In this document: positions 47,130-59,800 of the stretch, one piece after another
How the letters are laid out: each line of letters starts with the position of its first letter
How positions within the stretch are numbered: position 1 is the stretch's first letter
DNA from: Mytilus edulis
Lineage: Eukaryota; Mollusca; Bivalvia; Mytilida; Mytilidae
Assembly: GCF_963676685.1 (NCBI RefSeq)
Contig: NC_092349.1
Location: forward strand, 39,104,293-39,168,292
Reading direction: 5' to 3'
DNA: 64,000 nt
Notes under the pieces: generated by a model
Databases searched by the model: none
What the model saw: only the letters and a program-made list of their open reading frames with translations
What the model was told of the DNA's origin: nothing
Made by a program: the position numbers and the translations under genes

Positions 47130-48110
47130 CTATTCCATGTCCTTGCAATGCATGCAGTAAAACTTGGTATTTCTCCTCACAGCCCTCAATTCTGTACAAT
47201 ATTTCAGATGTGTCCAGTGCTTGCACCTATAATTGTCACACTGCACCCATTTGGTAAGTTCAACACCAACCCCAAGTCTAATTTTTTTTGGGGTAAACTG
47301 TTACCACACACAGCATAATTCGACTTCTGGAATGTCTTCATCGCCTGTATCGCTGAAGTCCATGGAATCATCAATGTATATGTGACTAGGTCCTGGTTTT
47401 GGAGACTTGTGACTAGGTCCTGGTTTATTAGTTATGTTGCTAGGTCCAAGTTTAGTGTGGCTAGGTCCTGATGTAAGTGATGAAGCAGAAGTGGACGTAT
47501 TCTTTTTATTTTGTTTTCCAGTTTTCTTACAACTCTGGTTGCTTGGTTTATTTTTTCCTTGGTTTTCAACGTGCTGTTTAACCTTTTCTGCTACCCCACT
47601 TTCAGTTATTGGCATACCAGAGACAATCTTTCCAAGTGTTTTTCTTTCTTTCTTGTCATTTTCGGACTTCATTTTTTTTAGTTTGTTTATTCGTTCCGCA
47701 AAGAAGTGTGGTACATCAGTATCATGGTCTTGCATATCTTCAACAACATCAGTCACAGTCACAGCACTTTCAACAGCTTCTGTTACTTCTCTATTCATAT
47801 CAACTTCGACTAATTCGACTTCTTGCATTTGGATCTCATCTGTTTTTGGTTCATCTGTAGTTTCTGTAGTTTCTTTACATTCCTCATTTCTTGTAAATAC
47901 CTCTGATGGTTTCAGTTGATCTTGGTTGATGACAGTCTTATCCAAGGGGTATATTCCAGTCTTTCTAAATGCCGACTGAAGGTTTTCTGGGCACAGTGCT
48001 TTCTGGTATGCTTTGCAGGCTAGTTCACATATATTATATTTGGTTATTACTGAGGAGTTTTTACGTATGGTTTTGTGACATTCATTATCGTAAATACAAT
48101 ATATAAACAG
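47130..48110 (-). pseudogene. C-terminal part of a DDE-type (pogo/jerky-like) transposase with a PHD finger
   Basis: Read downward from about 48110: NICELACKAYQKALCPENLQ and SAFRKTGIYPLDK, the block that ends the DDE_1 domain in pogo/Tigger-like transposases. A ~200-residue linker follows, with acidic text, basic KKM, and three GPSH repeats. An in-frame TAA at 47301-47303 falls where the PHD finger starts (ELCCVW then stop). The same frame continues with KWVQCDNYRCKHWTHLKYC and FYCMHCKDME to the TAG at 47130-47132, the second half of a C4HC3 PHD finger. The catalytic triad would lie upstream and is missing. The first Cys pair is damaged. DDE proteins with PHD tails are known in invertebrates from memory. 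Confidence 0.72.
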
Positions 48111-48473
48111 ACGGACAAATATATTTCACAGCACAGGTTAAACACTTGACTATATCACTGATACTAGTGATAGTCACAAATAGAGTTAATGTTAATGAGC
48201 AAATATAGCGCCAAACCATTAGAAATAATTAAATATTTTAAGCCAAACAGATTGTTTAAACAAGCCAAGCCAACGGCCAACAAAAAACAAACAAATGTGT
48301 TGAACAAAGATTTAAACAAATTAGTTTAAATAATATCTAAACAATACACAATATAAGCTTGTAAATTTAGCATGCAAGAAATAATATCAAGCAAAAACTA
48401 AATTAAAGCAAGCAAGGAAGAAACAATATCAACCCTGAACATATTTTTTTTCTCCATACAAAGAAGCTTAAGC

Positions 48474-49131
48474 GGTATCAGGTTTGTTCGCGCCCAAAAC
48501 ACTTTCGCACCCTACACGTTCGCACCCAAGGTCCGTTCGCGCCCAATTTTAATTCAAATTCCAGTTGAATAATTGGAAAATCATGATTGTTGTTATAAAT
48601 AGCTTTGGTGTAAGTAAAACATTCAAGATTTTAAATGAAAAACACAAAAGATAATTGTTTTTAACAGCTTGGTCCCTTTGATCTGAAACAATAAAATATA
48701 GCAATACACTATTATACCCAAAATATGATACAATTTATTCAACACACAAAAAAAAAAACGTAGTCAGAATCTGACTTTATCTTTAAACATGACAATAAAA
48801 CAAAGTTATAGCAATACACTAACCAAAACATGATTAAGAGTTATTCAACACAAAATAAAACGTTGACAGAATCCCACTTTATTTAGAAAGGATTAATTTT
48901 TTTTAACAATACAGGCTATTCAAAACATGATTAAGATTTATTCAACACAAAAACAAATGCTGTCTCACTTTATTTTGTGACAATGACAACAAATATAAGA
49001 ATACACTTGCCAAAACTTGATTACAAAGCTATTGTTATTAAACACAAAACCAATTAAAATTGGGCGCGAACATGTAGGGTGCGAAATTGAAAGGGGGCGA
49101 ACGTGAATGGGCGCAAACAGACCCGGATTCA
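48474..49131. mobile_element. 658-bp non-autonomous element with TTCGCGCCC-type ends
   Basis: Left TTTGTTCGCGCCC, TTCGCACCCTACACGTTCGC; right, reversed, GTTTGCGCCC, TTCGCACCCTACATGTTCGC. GCTTAAGC flanks both sides (48466-48473 and 49132-49139). This can be read as an 8-bp duplication (hAT) or as TTAA duplication with GC-starting ends (piggyBac/Kolobok type). The interior has about four diverged ~70-110-bp units around AACATGATTAAG-TTATTCAACACA. No coding capacity. Confidence 0.8.
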
Positions 49132-49509
49132 GCTTAAGCCATACCTCATATGAAAAGAAACAGCACCCAACAGTGTGAAAAATACTCACTTAAAAGAGTC
49201 CCTTACCCATGTTACCTGCAATATAAAATTAAAAATATTAGTACATAATATAAATAAAAACATCATGATCACAACATCATACAAAAAAATAAAAAGTTAG
49301 TAATACATGTACCACTACATATTAAGGACAATATAAATAAAGAAAATACAAATAATACCAATTTTAGAATGGAAGAAATAATATCAACCATAGACTAGAA
49401 AACTAAAGGAATGGTAGAAACGTGAAATTCAACCATTTCTAATCCTTTAACATGTTTAACTCCACTTGACATGCTTGAGAAAATCATCTCAAATGACAAG
49501 TTAAGATAT

Positions 49510-50095
49510 CTAAATTAAATGAGCAACCCTTCTTTTAAAATATAAACCTAACTGCCTTGTACCTTCACAATTAAGATGTAAACCACCATCTTTATAAGCA
49601 AATAATTCCACCTTTGGCTTTCCACATTTCAAAAAATATCTATACGAATGAATGAATTCTACTTTATCATGTTTATAACTCAAACATAAATTCAACAAAG
49701 CCATATTTATTTTCTTAATCTTCATACCCGTTTCCTCAAATCTACAGTACAGGTCAAGGAAGAATACCAGACAAAGCAATAACCATATATCATGTATATA
49801 TATGTAACAGTATAAGGAAATAAAAATTTAGTAGTAGAAATCAAATTACAATAGGAAGACTTAAACTGATCAATAGATAAAACATGAATGTCATTAGTAC
49901 CACAATGAATATTTAAACAATTATAACCTTGATAAATAATACTCCCTGTTCTTGAAGTTGATAAGTAATCTCTCCTATGGAAGCCCCCCGGAATGCAAAA
50001 ACATCAGCATTTTCAAGTTTCACATTTAAATTTAGCAATAGAGTCTGACACTATCAGAAAAGTTCCTGGTTCTGCAAAGAAACAATTTAAATTAG
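49510..50095 (-). pseudogene. SGNH-hydrolase-type domain, degraded
   Basis: The minus strand from about 50085 shows PGTFLIVSDSIAKF (block I, SDS for the usual GDS), ADVFAFRGASIGEITYQL, then in another frame NIHCGTNDIHVLS (the GxND block). The open part 49779-49510 contains SYRYFLKCGKPKVELFAYKD and GGLHLNCEGTRQLG (block V, DGGLHLN). Order and spacing fit an SGNH esterase domain of a kind common in invertebrate retroelement-associated proteins (memory). At least two frame breaks. No partner gene identified; the host element or gene is unknown. Confidence 0.6.
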
Positions 50096-50903
50096 TAACC
50101 TAACAAGAAAATACTCTTATTTGAGAAACTTTCAGTTTCTGTTTTAAAGTAATTTCAACGATAAATTTCAAATGTACCGCAAATTCCTAGACAGAACTAT
50201 ATAAGAGCGTCCTGTATCCAGGTAACAAATTAACCAATCAAAATAAAGAATACTCGGAACAATTTCTTCTGAGTAAATTTAAACAGTGATTCACGTGGTA
50301 ATTATCCATTTTTATAAAACTAAAAAATAACACCTTATAATTATCACTTCAAACTATTCTAATCTGATCATTTCTCTTAATATCTTTATAAACATTCAAT
50401 TTGTCCAATGTTAATGAAAATCAATCTGATTAATCAGGGTTCTTATACACCTTATAAAAATCTGTCCCTGTTGACCCAAGAAGCTGTCCTGCTTGAACTA
50501 TTGACGTCATTCAACAATCAATTTTCCAATGTGGCGTCAGATATTTTGTATTAATTATGACATCAAAAATTTTATGGATATACACCTTATCGCTATTTGT
50601 CAGCCATTACTGGACATTTCAAAAGTATCAGTAAATTTTGACCTCATAATAGAAAATATCTGAAGACACAATAGAAGTGAATGTTGTTTGACATCAAAAG
50701 TTCAAGTGGGACAGATTTTCAAATAGTCATCTACAAAATGTCCTGGATTCATGAAAATCTGTCTGGATTCACCATTTTTAAAACTGGTGAGTCCAAAGAT
50801 GCATCAAGATTGAAATATTTAAATTTGTATCAACTGAATACACATATACAAAATGTATATGCAATATCATCGATCATGTCCAATGTGTCATTTTATAGCA
50901 AAG

Positions 50904-50988
50904 AAATAACATCAAAAATGTGGTGCACACTGAATAACCCGCTACATGGGTTATTATAAAGTGTGCACCACATTTTTTTATGTTATTT
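50904..50988. repeat. Hairpin with ~28-bp stem
   Basis: AATGTGGTGCACACT, a short mismatch, then AATAACCC pair with GGGTTATT and AGTGTGCACCACATT around a ~7-nt loop (GCTACAT). The outer ATAACAT/ATGTTAT also pair. Confidence 0.9.
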
Positions 50989-52144
50989 TGAATAGACAGA
51001 AAAAATATTATAGTAATTTTTTATATTTAATTCTAAATTCCATTTTAAACCAGAGTTAACCATGAAAAAGCGTTGTTGACGTCACAGTCACATAACAAAA
51101 TTATGTATGGGCTGATAAACATAACGACATCAGCCAATCAGAAGTTGCCTCACATCCAAAATTAAGTTATTCAGCTATAAATGAAAATTTAATTCTTATT
51201 TGACTCTTCCTTTCTTTCATCCTCAGTCAATTGGAAGTCAAATACTGATAACATATAAGTATACATGTTAGACTCAGATTGACTTCCATTCCTCAAATCA
51301 ATGTCTGTTCCTCAAAATGATGTTAAAATCTGACGCCATGTTCTCAAATCAATATCCAATATTTAAACCCTCTGATCGACATCCAATATGACGTTATGAA
51401 TCACAAAAATGACGTCTGAATTATTATAGTGTCCTCTCATCTAGATTTATAAATTTTATTGAACAATTAATTTTAAATTGATATTTGTTCATATTTTCTG
51501 CATGATAATGTTGGTTTTATTTGTGAAGTAGCTTACAGAAACTTTAACTGTTTTCTAACATGTCTAATATTGGTATCAAAATCAAAAGGGCAAACATCAG
51601 ATAATGACAATAAGATAATCACTGACATCATATTAGTACTGTTAATTCAAAGTTTATCAATTGTGATTATCATTTTGTCATTTTAGACTTAAATGTGATT
51701 TTAATTTTTGCGTTATTCAGAAAAATCCTGTTTGATTCATATATACAAAATTCCAAAATGTAAGTTTTAATTATTGCAATTATAAACCTGTGGCATTTTT
51801 ACATCCCTTTAACCGACATACATTGTTGTTTTCCATTCTTTTTCATATAAACTAATACAATGAGACAAAAAACCAAAGACAAAGATAATCACAAGACATC
51901 TAGAGAGCAGTATACACACTCAAAACAATAGGAATATTATAATACATGTATATATGTTCAGCCAATTGTTAAAAAGTATTAGGACATGTACATTGATGTA
52001 TCTGTGTATGATTTGGTATTATATTTTTCAACAACTTTTTTAGTTTAAGCTTAAGGTTCTACCAATCCTTTAATAAAAATGTGATTTCTGTGCGACAAGT
52101 CCATATCATGTATGTGGATTTGTTCACAACAAAAAAGACGTAGA
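50989..52144. other. Spacer, no gene seen
   Basis: AT-rich, stops in all frames. Several TGACGTC/TGACGTT sites occur between 50500 and 51420 without clear arrangement. Confidence 0.4.
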
Positions 52145-52149
52145 TCAAA

Positions 52150-53557
52150 CAGTCAGGGGTACTACTTGTACAAGTAACTTTTATACACTCGAAGAAGTAA
52201 ATTTTAATATACTTATATTAGTAAATTTGTAGAATACTTAAAATTTTAAGTGAATTTTATTTACTTGTATAGGTAAAAAAAAATGGCTAAGTTATGTCCC
52301 TTAGACATTTAGATTTTTTTACTTATATAATTTATAAGTGAAAAAGTCATCCTATCTTTTCTTAAACAATGTTAAATTCTTAGGATTTCTTTGCTCTGGA
52401 TAATATAATTTTAAATTGTCTGCCCTTTGCAGATGTCACTAATCATTTAAGTGTAATTTAATGGACAATGAAAATCCCATTTGTCTGTTATCTTCAGAAC
52501 ACTGGTCATTTACAAGCCCAAAGGAGCAATTTTTGAAGGCCTTGCCCAAATACTTAAGAAATTTGCGCAATCAGTTTCTTTGTTGAATTAATGAGATGAA
52601 ACATTAAACTCTAATAAAAAATTATGAGTTAACTTGGGAAAAATCATTAAAGGCATGTTTTTACATTTCAAAACTTGAGAATTTTTGTGGGATTGTAAAA
52701 AAAAATTACTTATTCAAGTAAATTTTTGAGAAATTAAGGGGAGATTATTCAAACATTGTAATTCAGGCCAAAAATAAAATGTTGTTTGTTTCCCCTCACC
52801 CGACCGACCCGGTAAAATCAACGCGACCCGAAAAATTTTATTGGCCGTTCTTGTCCACTATTTTTGTTGTTGCTATGTTGGTTACTGGTGATATCTTTCC
52901 GATGCTGTAGTCAACCAGCGTTTTAAATCAAGGTATTTTTGCATTGAAGCAACTACATGATTCGGAATCAAGGAAAACAAACAAATTGCTTTGCCACACG
53001 ATTTTTTTGTGTGCAAGGGTGATCTTTTTTTTGAGAGAAAAAAAAAACAAGCATCTTTCAACCAGCTGAGTGCATCTTGATTTGCTTTGTGTCTTACCTC
53101 TGTTCCTGTTTAAAGGATAAAATCTTAAAGACTTTCAGGGAACGTCCCTGTTTTCTGGTGTAAAAAAAACCAGTTTAAATGGGATTTCCTTTTTCAATTT
53201 ATGGCATGAAAATTACAAAAGGGCACGTTTTAACATTATAACTGCATCAGCAGAATTCATAAATACTTATTAAAAGTATTTTAGGAAATACAAAACATGA
53301 ATATAAAGTGAAGCCTTGTTTCTTCTAGAACTCGAAAAAAACATACAAATCTTTGTTTAGGAATCAATTGACCAAGCTGCATGATCCAGGTGTAACTAAA
53401 ATAATTTGTCTACCTACCTACCCATACCCTAACAACCTCAGTCGGGAGAGGGGAAACAAAGATATTTTTAATGTTGGCCTCACTTATAATATAAGTATAT
53501 TTTTTATTACCTCTTCAAGTAAATAAAAATTACTGGTACAAGAAGTACCCCTGACTG
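52150..53557. mobile_element. CAGTCAGGGG-family element, copy A, carrying a nested insertion
   Basis: Left end CAGTCAGGGGTACTACTTGT. Right end, reversed, CAGTCAGGGGTACTTCTTGT. Inverted similarity extends about 75 bp. Flanks TCAAA/TCAGA (5 bp, one mismatch) fit the 5-bp duplication seen exactly in copy C. Copy B (56203-58750) shares the interior, in the order TATCTTCAGAACACTGGTCA...GCTCATAATTTTT but reversed, so copies A and B are in opposite orientation. Interrupted at 52765-53480. Confidence 0.82.
52765..53480. mobile_element. 716-bp inverted-repeat element nested in copy A
   Basis: AGGCCAAAAATAAAAT, then TTTGTTTCCCCTCACCCGAC at the left. From the right, AGGCCAACATTAAAAATATC then TTTGTTTCCCCTCTCCCGAC. 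No clear target duplication. No coding region. Confidence 0.72.
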
Positions 53558-53889
53558 TCAGAGAGACATAAAATTGGCGGTCAATTTATGATGTTATTTT
53601 ATTGTGAAGTCAGATTTGGATATCTTTTTGAGGTATAGGGTTCTCTAGCCTTCACACTTTAAAAAAAAAAAAAAAATTTTTTTTTAAATATATGAATATT
53701 TGAGGAAATTATTGCTGTTGTTTATACGTTGTACATGTTTAAGGTGATGATACATGTATATCATATCTGTGATTGTTAGATCTCTGTTGTATTTTATTTT
53801 ATACATTTGAAGTGAATGCTTTGCTGCTTTAACATGTTTAAAGCCTATTATATTTCATTGGTATTAATTTACACACTTTTCTTTTGTAG

Positions 53890-56800
53890 AATGAATGAAT
53901 TGAAGCTAGAAATGGATAAACGTGACAAAAAAAGAAGAAGATCAGTCAGACTTTTATCTCAAACAGAAGAGATAGAAAAAGCTTTGGTAACATTTTAAAA
54001 CAATTTTATCAGACAAGAGCCAAGTTATGCATATAATGTGACCTTTTTAAAAAAAACATTCGAAAATTGGTCAAATCAGTATAACTTGTGTGAAGGTGAA
54101 AACTTTTCTATCATTAGACTGTTTGTGAAATTTTCCCTGTTAGGCATTTTTTCTGGCTTTTTTTTTTTTTTGAATAATTAGATTTCATGGGATTTTGTTC
54201 AGGTTTTTTACTTTAATTTGGTTCAAATTAAAATATATGCTTTCCTAATACTTTGTGTACAGATATGCAAAAACTTTTGCTCTATATAACTTCCTTTTAG
54301 AAGGACACACACCCTGCATTTTGTAAAAAGTCTTGAGAGTTCAAATACTTATAAGGATATGCATTACAACCTTGACTTGTGAGTGAATGGAATATAAGAT
54401 TGTTTTGAAAGGGTTTGCTGGCTATATCTTGAATTTCCAGAAACCACTATTAAGTCTTCAATGTGCAGTCAAGCATTTGACACTAACCTTTCACTGATGT
54501 ATTTGTTTATCTCTTTTTTAACTTCAATGATTATTGCTTATTGTAAACTAATAAACTGCACTTCAGAGATGCACTCAAGTTTTCCAGGGAGTCATTATAA
54601 GCTGATATTCATAATATTACATATGGTTTGATTTTTCTTGTTCAACAAAACACTTTCAAATTGGTGGAACTTAATCTACTTCAAATATAATCCTCCTTGA
54701 GTGTTCAAAAATGCAATTTTACACTGGAAAATTGATGTATTGTCATCGGCTCATTGGTTTATTTGGTCACATGTTTTCCAATATACATTTTGTATTTTTT
54801 ACTATTTTGATATATTGACTCAGCTTTACTATATTTAGAAATGATATTGATGCCATGTTACTGAAAAAAGTAACTTCGAGTCAATATCGTTTTCAAATTT
54901 ACACTAAGATCTATCTACATGTACATACATGTATGTAATATCTGATGTACAGTAGTTGTCGTTTGTTTATGTAATTTATACGTGTTTCTCGTTTCCCGTT
55001 TTTTTATATAGATTAGACTTGGTTTTCCCGTTTGAATGGTTTTACAAGTCTAGTAGTTTTGGGGCCCTTTATAGCTTGTTGTTCGGATGTGAGCCAAGGC
55101 TCTGTGTTGAAGAGCGTACATTGACCAATAATGGTTTACTTTTATAAATTGTTATTTGGATGGAGAGTTGTCTCATTGTCACTCATTCCATATCTTCCTA
55201 TATCTATGTACAAATGTAACATACCTGGTAAACATTAAGGACTTTCACTCAGTCAATACGTTATATATTGACCCGTTCGATTATATTGAACCTCAGACTT
55301 TGTCCTTGTCAATGTAATCTGAACAGGTCCATACATGACGTATATAGTGTATTGACCTCGTATCAGGTGATAAATTGTCATTGCATAGCTCTCTACAAAA
55401 GTTTACAACAACAAAATCTAAATGCAAAATCATGTGAAAAAATATCAATAAAAAGTAGGTCATTTTATTTTAAATGAATAGTAGTATTAGTACATTATAC
55501 TGACTTCTCGTATTTTATTCCATTCTCAATTTTATTTAATATAAAAAAGAAGATGTGGTATGATTGCCAATGAGACAACTGTCCACAAGAGACCAAAATG
55601 ACACAGACATTAACAACTATAGGTCACCGTACGGCTTTCAACAATGAGCAAAGCCCATACCGCATAGTCAGCTATAAAAGGCCCCGATAAGACATTGTAA
55701 AACAATTCAAACGAGAAAACTAACGGCCTTATTGATATAAAAAAATGAATTTGAAATATCCTTATAATGATTCATACATGTCATATATACTATTATACTT
55801 TTACAGATAGATAACTTTGAAGCAAAATATGGCAGTGTATGGAAGGATTTTTCCCCAGATTATGTTTCATCTAGAAGAAAATCCATGACAGGAAGGAGAT
55901 CTGGTATCCATAAGACACTTCCTATGCCTGTAATAAATGATGATGATTTAGAAACAGATGATATATCAGTACATAACAGATTTGACTCCCCTGAATTGTT
56001 GAGAGCTCCTGACAACTTATCAGCAGACAACTCCCTTAATGGAAAGGAGAACACAAGTGCAGTAACACCTAATTTGATGGTACCTGAAAATGACCAATCA
56101 TCTTCTAAAACACCAGAAGAAATTCTTAAGATGAAAACTCCAAAATCATATGCAGGTGAAAACATATTATTTGTATTTCGTATTTTTAAGGAAGAAATAG
56201 GTCAGTCAGGGATACTACTTGTACAAGTAATTTTAATTTAGTTGAAGAAGTAAAAAAATATATGTATATAAGTATTAAGTTATATATATAATGTTTGAAT
56301 AATCTCCCCTTAATTTTCTCAAAAATTTACTGATAAATGTAATTTTTTTTTTATAATCCCACCAAAATTCTCAAGTTTTGAGATGAAAAATCATGCCTTC
56401 AATGATTTTTCCCAGGTTAGCTCATAATTTTTTATTAGAGTTCAATGTTTAATCTCATTAATTCAACAAAGAAACTGATTGTGCAAAGATCTGTATGTGC
56501 GCAAAGCCTTCAAAAATTGCTCTTTTGGGGCTTGTAAATGACCAGTGTTCTGAAGATAATCAGGCCTCGACAATAACGCTTGTCCGATTGTCCGGTACCA
56601 GAGGCAAAAAAGGTCGGACAAGTAAAAGCTATACCAAGCTTGTCCAATGGGACAAGTAGAATCATTCCGCAGAAATTTAATTTTAATCCAACTTTGATGA
56701 ACAAAGTATAATTATTAACAAAAAAAGAAGAAAAGAAGATTTGTTTGACATCTTTCCTTTTTAAACTGAAACTAATTGAAACTTTTTATTTCTCAAGACC

Positions 56801-59800
56801 CCTCAGACTTGCAATCGATAATTTAAAACTGGTTCTTTGTCAAGTACTTTTAACAGGTAAAAAGCACACTTTTCTCGGAAACCAGTCTTACCGATCCCAT
56901 TCAACATGCGCTTTTTAGATAAGGTAACTTTAAAAGACAGTTCGCCACCAGCTCGGAAATGATTCGGCTCCAAGTTTAATAGACAGTTGGGCACCGTAGG
57001 AGACATATTTCATAGACAGTTTGGCAAGGCAGTAGACATTTCTGGACCAAGACAAATCAGAACCTCTTTTCCTACCTTATTTTGTTGCTTTATAATAATT
57101 AATACCAATGTCCATACCATATTTTTTAAATAAGAATGTTTGATCTTTATGTAGAAAAAACAATACATGCAATGCAGTGACCTATAGTTGTTAATTTCTG
57201 TGTCATTTGGTCTTTTGTCTGCATTGACAATCATACCTCATATTCTTTTTATTGATTGCATTTGAATAAACTTTTTTCAGCTTTAAAAAAATAGGATAAA
57301 AATCCAATGAGTGTACGTTTAGAGGCCAATCAGATGGTGCCTCATGTGCAAAGTATGATGAAACTTTAGCATTGATAAAAACTAGAACCCAAGTCCTGTG
57401 ACACAACTAAATTCAGTTGTTCATGGCTCATATCTTTTAAAAGTATTTCAAAGTATATAAATCAAATTCTGTTCAATTTTTTTTTAATTCATTTTGTTCC
57501 TTGAATCAACTTGAAATGCAAAAAAGGTTATTATTACATGTATTAAGATTTTTTTTTGGACAAGTTACAATTTCATTCGGACAAGTAAGTTTTGGTATGT
57601 ACTTGTCCTACTGGACAAGTTGAAAAAAAAGTTATTGTAGAGGCCTGATAATAGACAAATAGGATTTTCATTGTCTATGAAATTACACTTAAATGACTAG
57701 TAAAGACATCTGTAATGGGCAGACAAAATATAATTCTATTAGAGCAAAGAAATCCTAAGAATTTAAGAAATGAAGATAAGATGACTTTTTCACTTATATA
57801 AGTTAAAAAATCTGAATGTATAAGAGTCATAACTAAGTCAATTTTTTTCCCCCTACATACTTGTAAATAAAATTCACTTGTACAGTCAGGGGACTTACTT
57901 AAATGAGTGATTTTCTAAATCACTGATTCAAGTAGCATTATTTTCATAAAGGTTGGAATTAAGAGTTGTCTTTCTTTAATAATCACCTATTTAAGTAGTA
58001 CAAAATAAGCACTAGAAGTGATTTAATTTTACTGTAGCTTTAAATATAGAATACTAATGATTCAGGGACTAATTATGTTTCTAAACTTATCAGAACCAAC
58101 ATCTGTGTTGTCCAGGATGACCAGGTCATTTCAGGTGATGACCTTGTACTGAATCTAGGATAATGACATAAAAATCACTTGTTTAAGTATCATACCTCAA
58201 TTTCCTTCCCAAAAATCACTTCTTTAAGTATCATTATTTTAATAACCCCCACTAATTTCAACACCCCCAAACAGTGAAATTTTTATCGGGAACAGTAGAA
58301 TTTTATTACATAATCTGAAAGATGAAACCTTGAACTTTACAGGAAAAATACTCCCACTGCTGGGAAAAATCTGTCAAGAAAGTATCAGTTCATTATGATT
58401 ATGTAAAGCCATTATTTCAGCATTTTTTCAACTAAAATAGAATTTGCAGCTAAATGATAGCATCAAAGGCATAAACCTTGCTACTTAAAAGAAGCAAAAA
58501 ATAAATTTTTTTCAATTTTACTAATGAAAAGATATTATTTAAACCTATGTGTTTGAAATTTTGTTAAAATTACAAAATCAAAATTTGAGACAAAACTTCA
58601 AATTTGCTACTCAAATAAGTGATTTAAAAATCACTTACATCAGTAAGTCCCCTGACTGTTGTATAAGTATCCTACAAATTTACTTATATACGTATAATTT
58701 TTTTACTTCAAGTAAATAATAATTACTTGTACAAGTAGTACCCCTGACTGTCAATGACTGTAGGTGTGATATTATAAAAAGGGCTAACTTTCAAGAAAGG
58801 TATATGTTTATTTGTTCCTTAGATTGACTTATTGATCAAATTAAAAATAGGAATTTCATAAATCATTGGGACTTAAAGTTATTATGATTAACAAAAATGA
58901 CAGAAATAATAAATTAAGGGTTTCAACACGACAGAACATATTTAGCATTTCATTTGATTTTTGGGATCCAATTATATTGATTGCATGAAAAGCCAATTAG
59001 ATAATTTCCCTTACTGTATATGTATGTGAAAAACACCACTTCATATGTCTTTAAAATATCTTACAAAATAATTTTTTCTCAGATTTTTTTTTGTAAAAAT
59101 TACAAAATAAATAAATATTCACTTGAAAATGAGGAGATAACTCTGCCAGAATTCCAACATTAACTGCAGTACTTAGCAGAGTTGACATTCAATTTTAACC
59201 TTGTTCATCTGTATGTCCCAAAGTCAGATTCTGTTCTATATCTTTGTAATGCCTCAACCAAATGATATGAAACTTATATACAATACTAAATACCACAAAA
59301 CTCAAATCAAATACAAATTTGGGTAGCATCACTCTTATCGTTCTTCAGTTATGCCCCTTTATAACTTTATATGATATGCAATGGTGGGCAGGGTTTCCCC
59401 TGGATCAATTATTTTTTTCGCCACCTCTTTCGCCAAAACAATATATTTTCGCCACTGTATTATTTTTTCGCCAAGTAACATATCGTTTCAAAGTTAACTT
59501 TTTTTCTGCCCCCTTCCCCCTTCTTTTCTTAAATAAGATGACTTTGCCCCATTGTGTCTATGATAATTCTCTCAAACTTATTTTAGAGTCTACATTTTAA
59601 TGAATAAACACTTAACATTTACTTTACAAGAACAGATTTTTTTTAACTTAAAAGGGAAAAATATTCATTGTATTTTAAACAACTTTTCTAAATGAGGAGG
59701 CCACTATACTTTTAATAATACAGAAGATATAAGTCCTGGAATATAACAAAATTCATGGATATGTTTTGATCTTATAATACCAGTATAGATGGTAGGGAAC

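Larger units (their letters stand above)
56203..58750. mobile_element. CAGTCAGGGG-family element, copy B, with two further elements inside
   Basis: Left CAGTCAGGGATACTACTTGT; right, reversed, CAGTCAGGGGTACTACTTGT. The interior matches copy A in reverse. It contains an element at 56561-57647 and, near its right end, one at 57883-58658. Without these it would be ~680 bp, close to copy A without its insertion (~690 bp). No flanking duplication was found (TAGGT/TCAAT). Lies in the intron after exon 55807-56155, starting 47 bp past the donor. Confidence 0.82.

Noticed and set aside
47434..47919. 161-codon plus-strand open frame rich in Val/Ser/Phe
   Set aside because: Antisense to the transposase/PHD pseudogene and without any domain or splice support.
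19341..53986. Direct splice from the 19341-19399 exon to the 53890 exon of the right-hand gene
   Set aside because: Donor phase 0 does not fit the acceptor phase, which needs two bases carried over, and the join would create a stop (AAT GAA TGA).
55860..56165. 101-codon minus-strand frame
   Set aside because: Antisense to the spliced exon 55807-56155, whose sense frame has matching splice phases.
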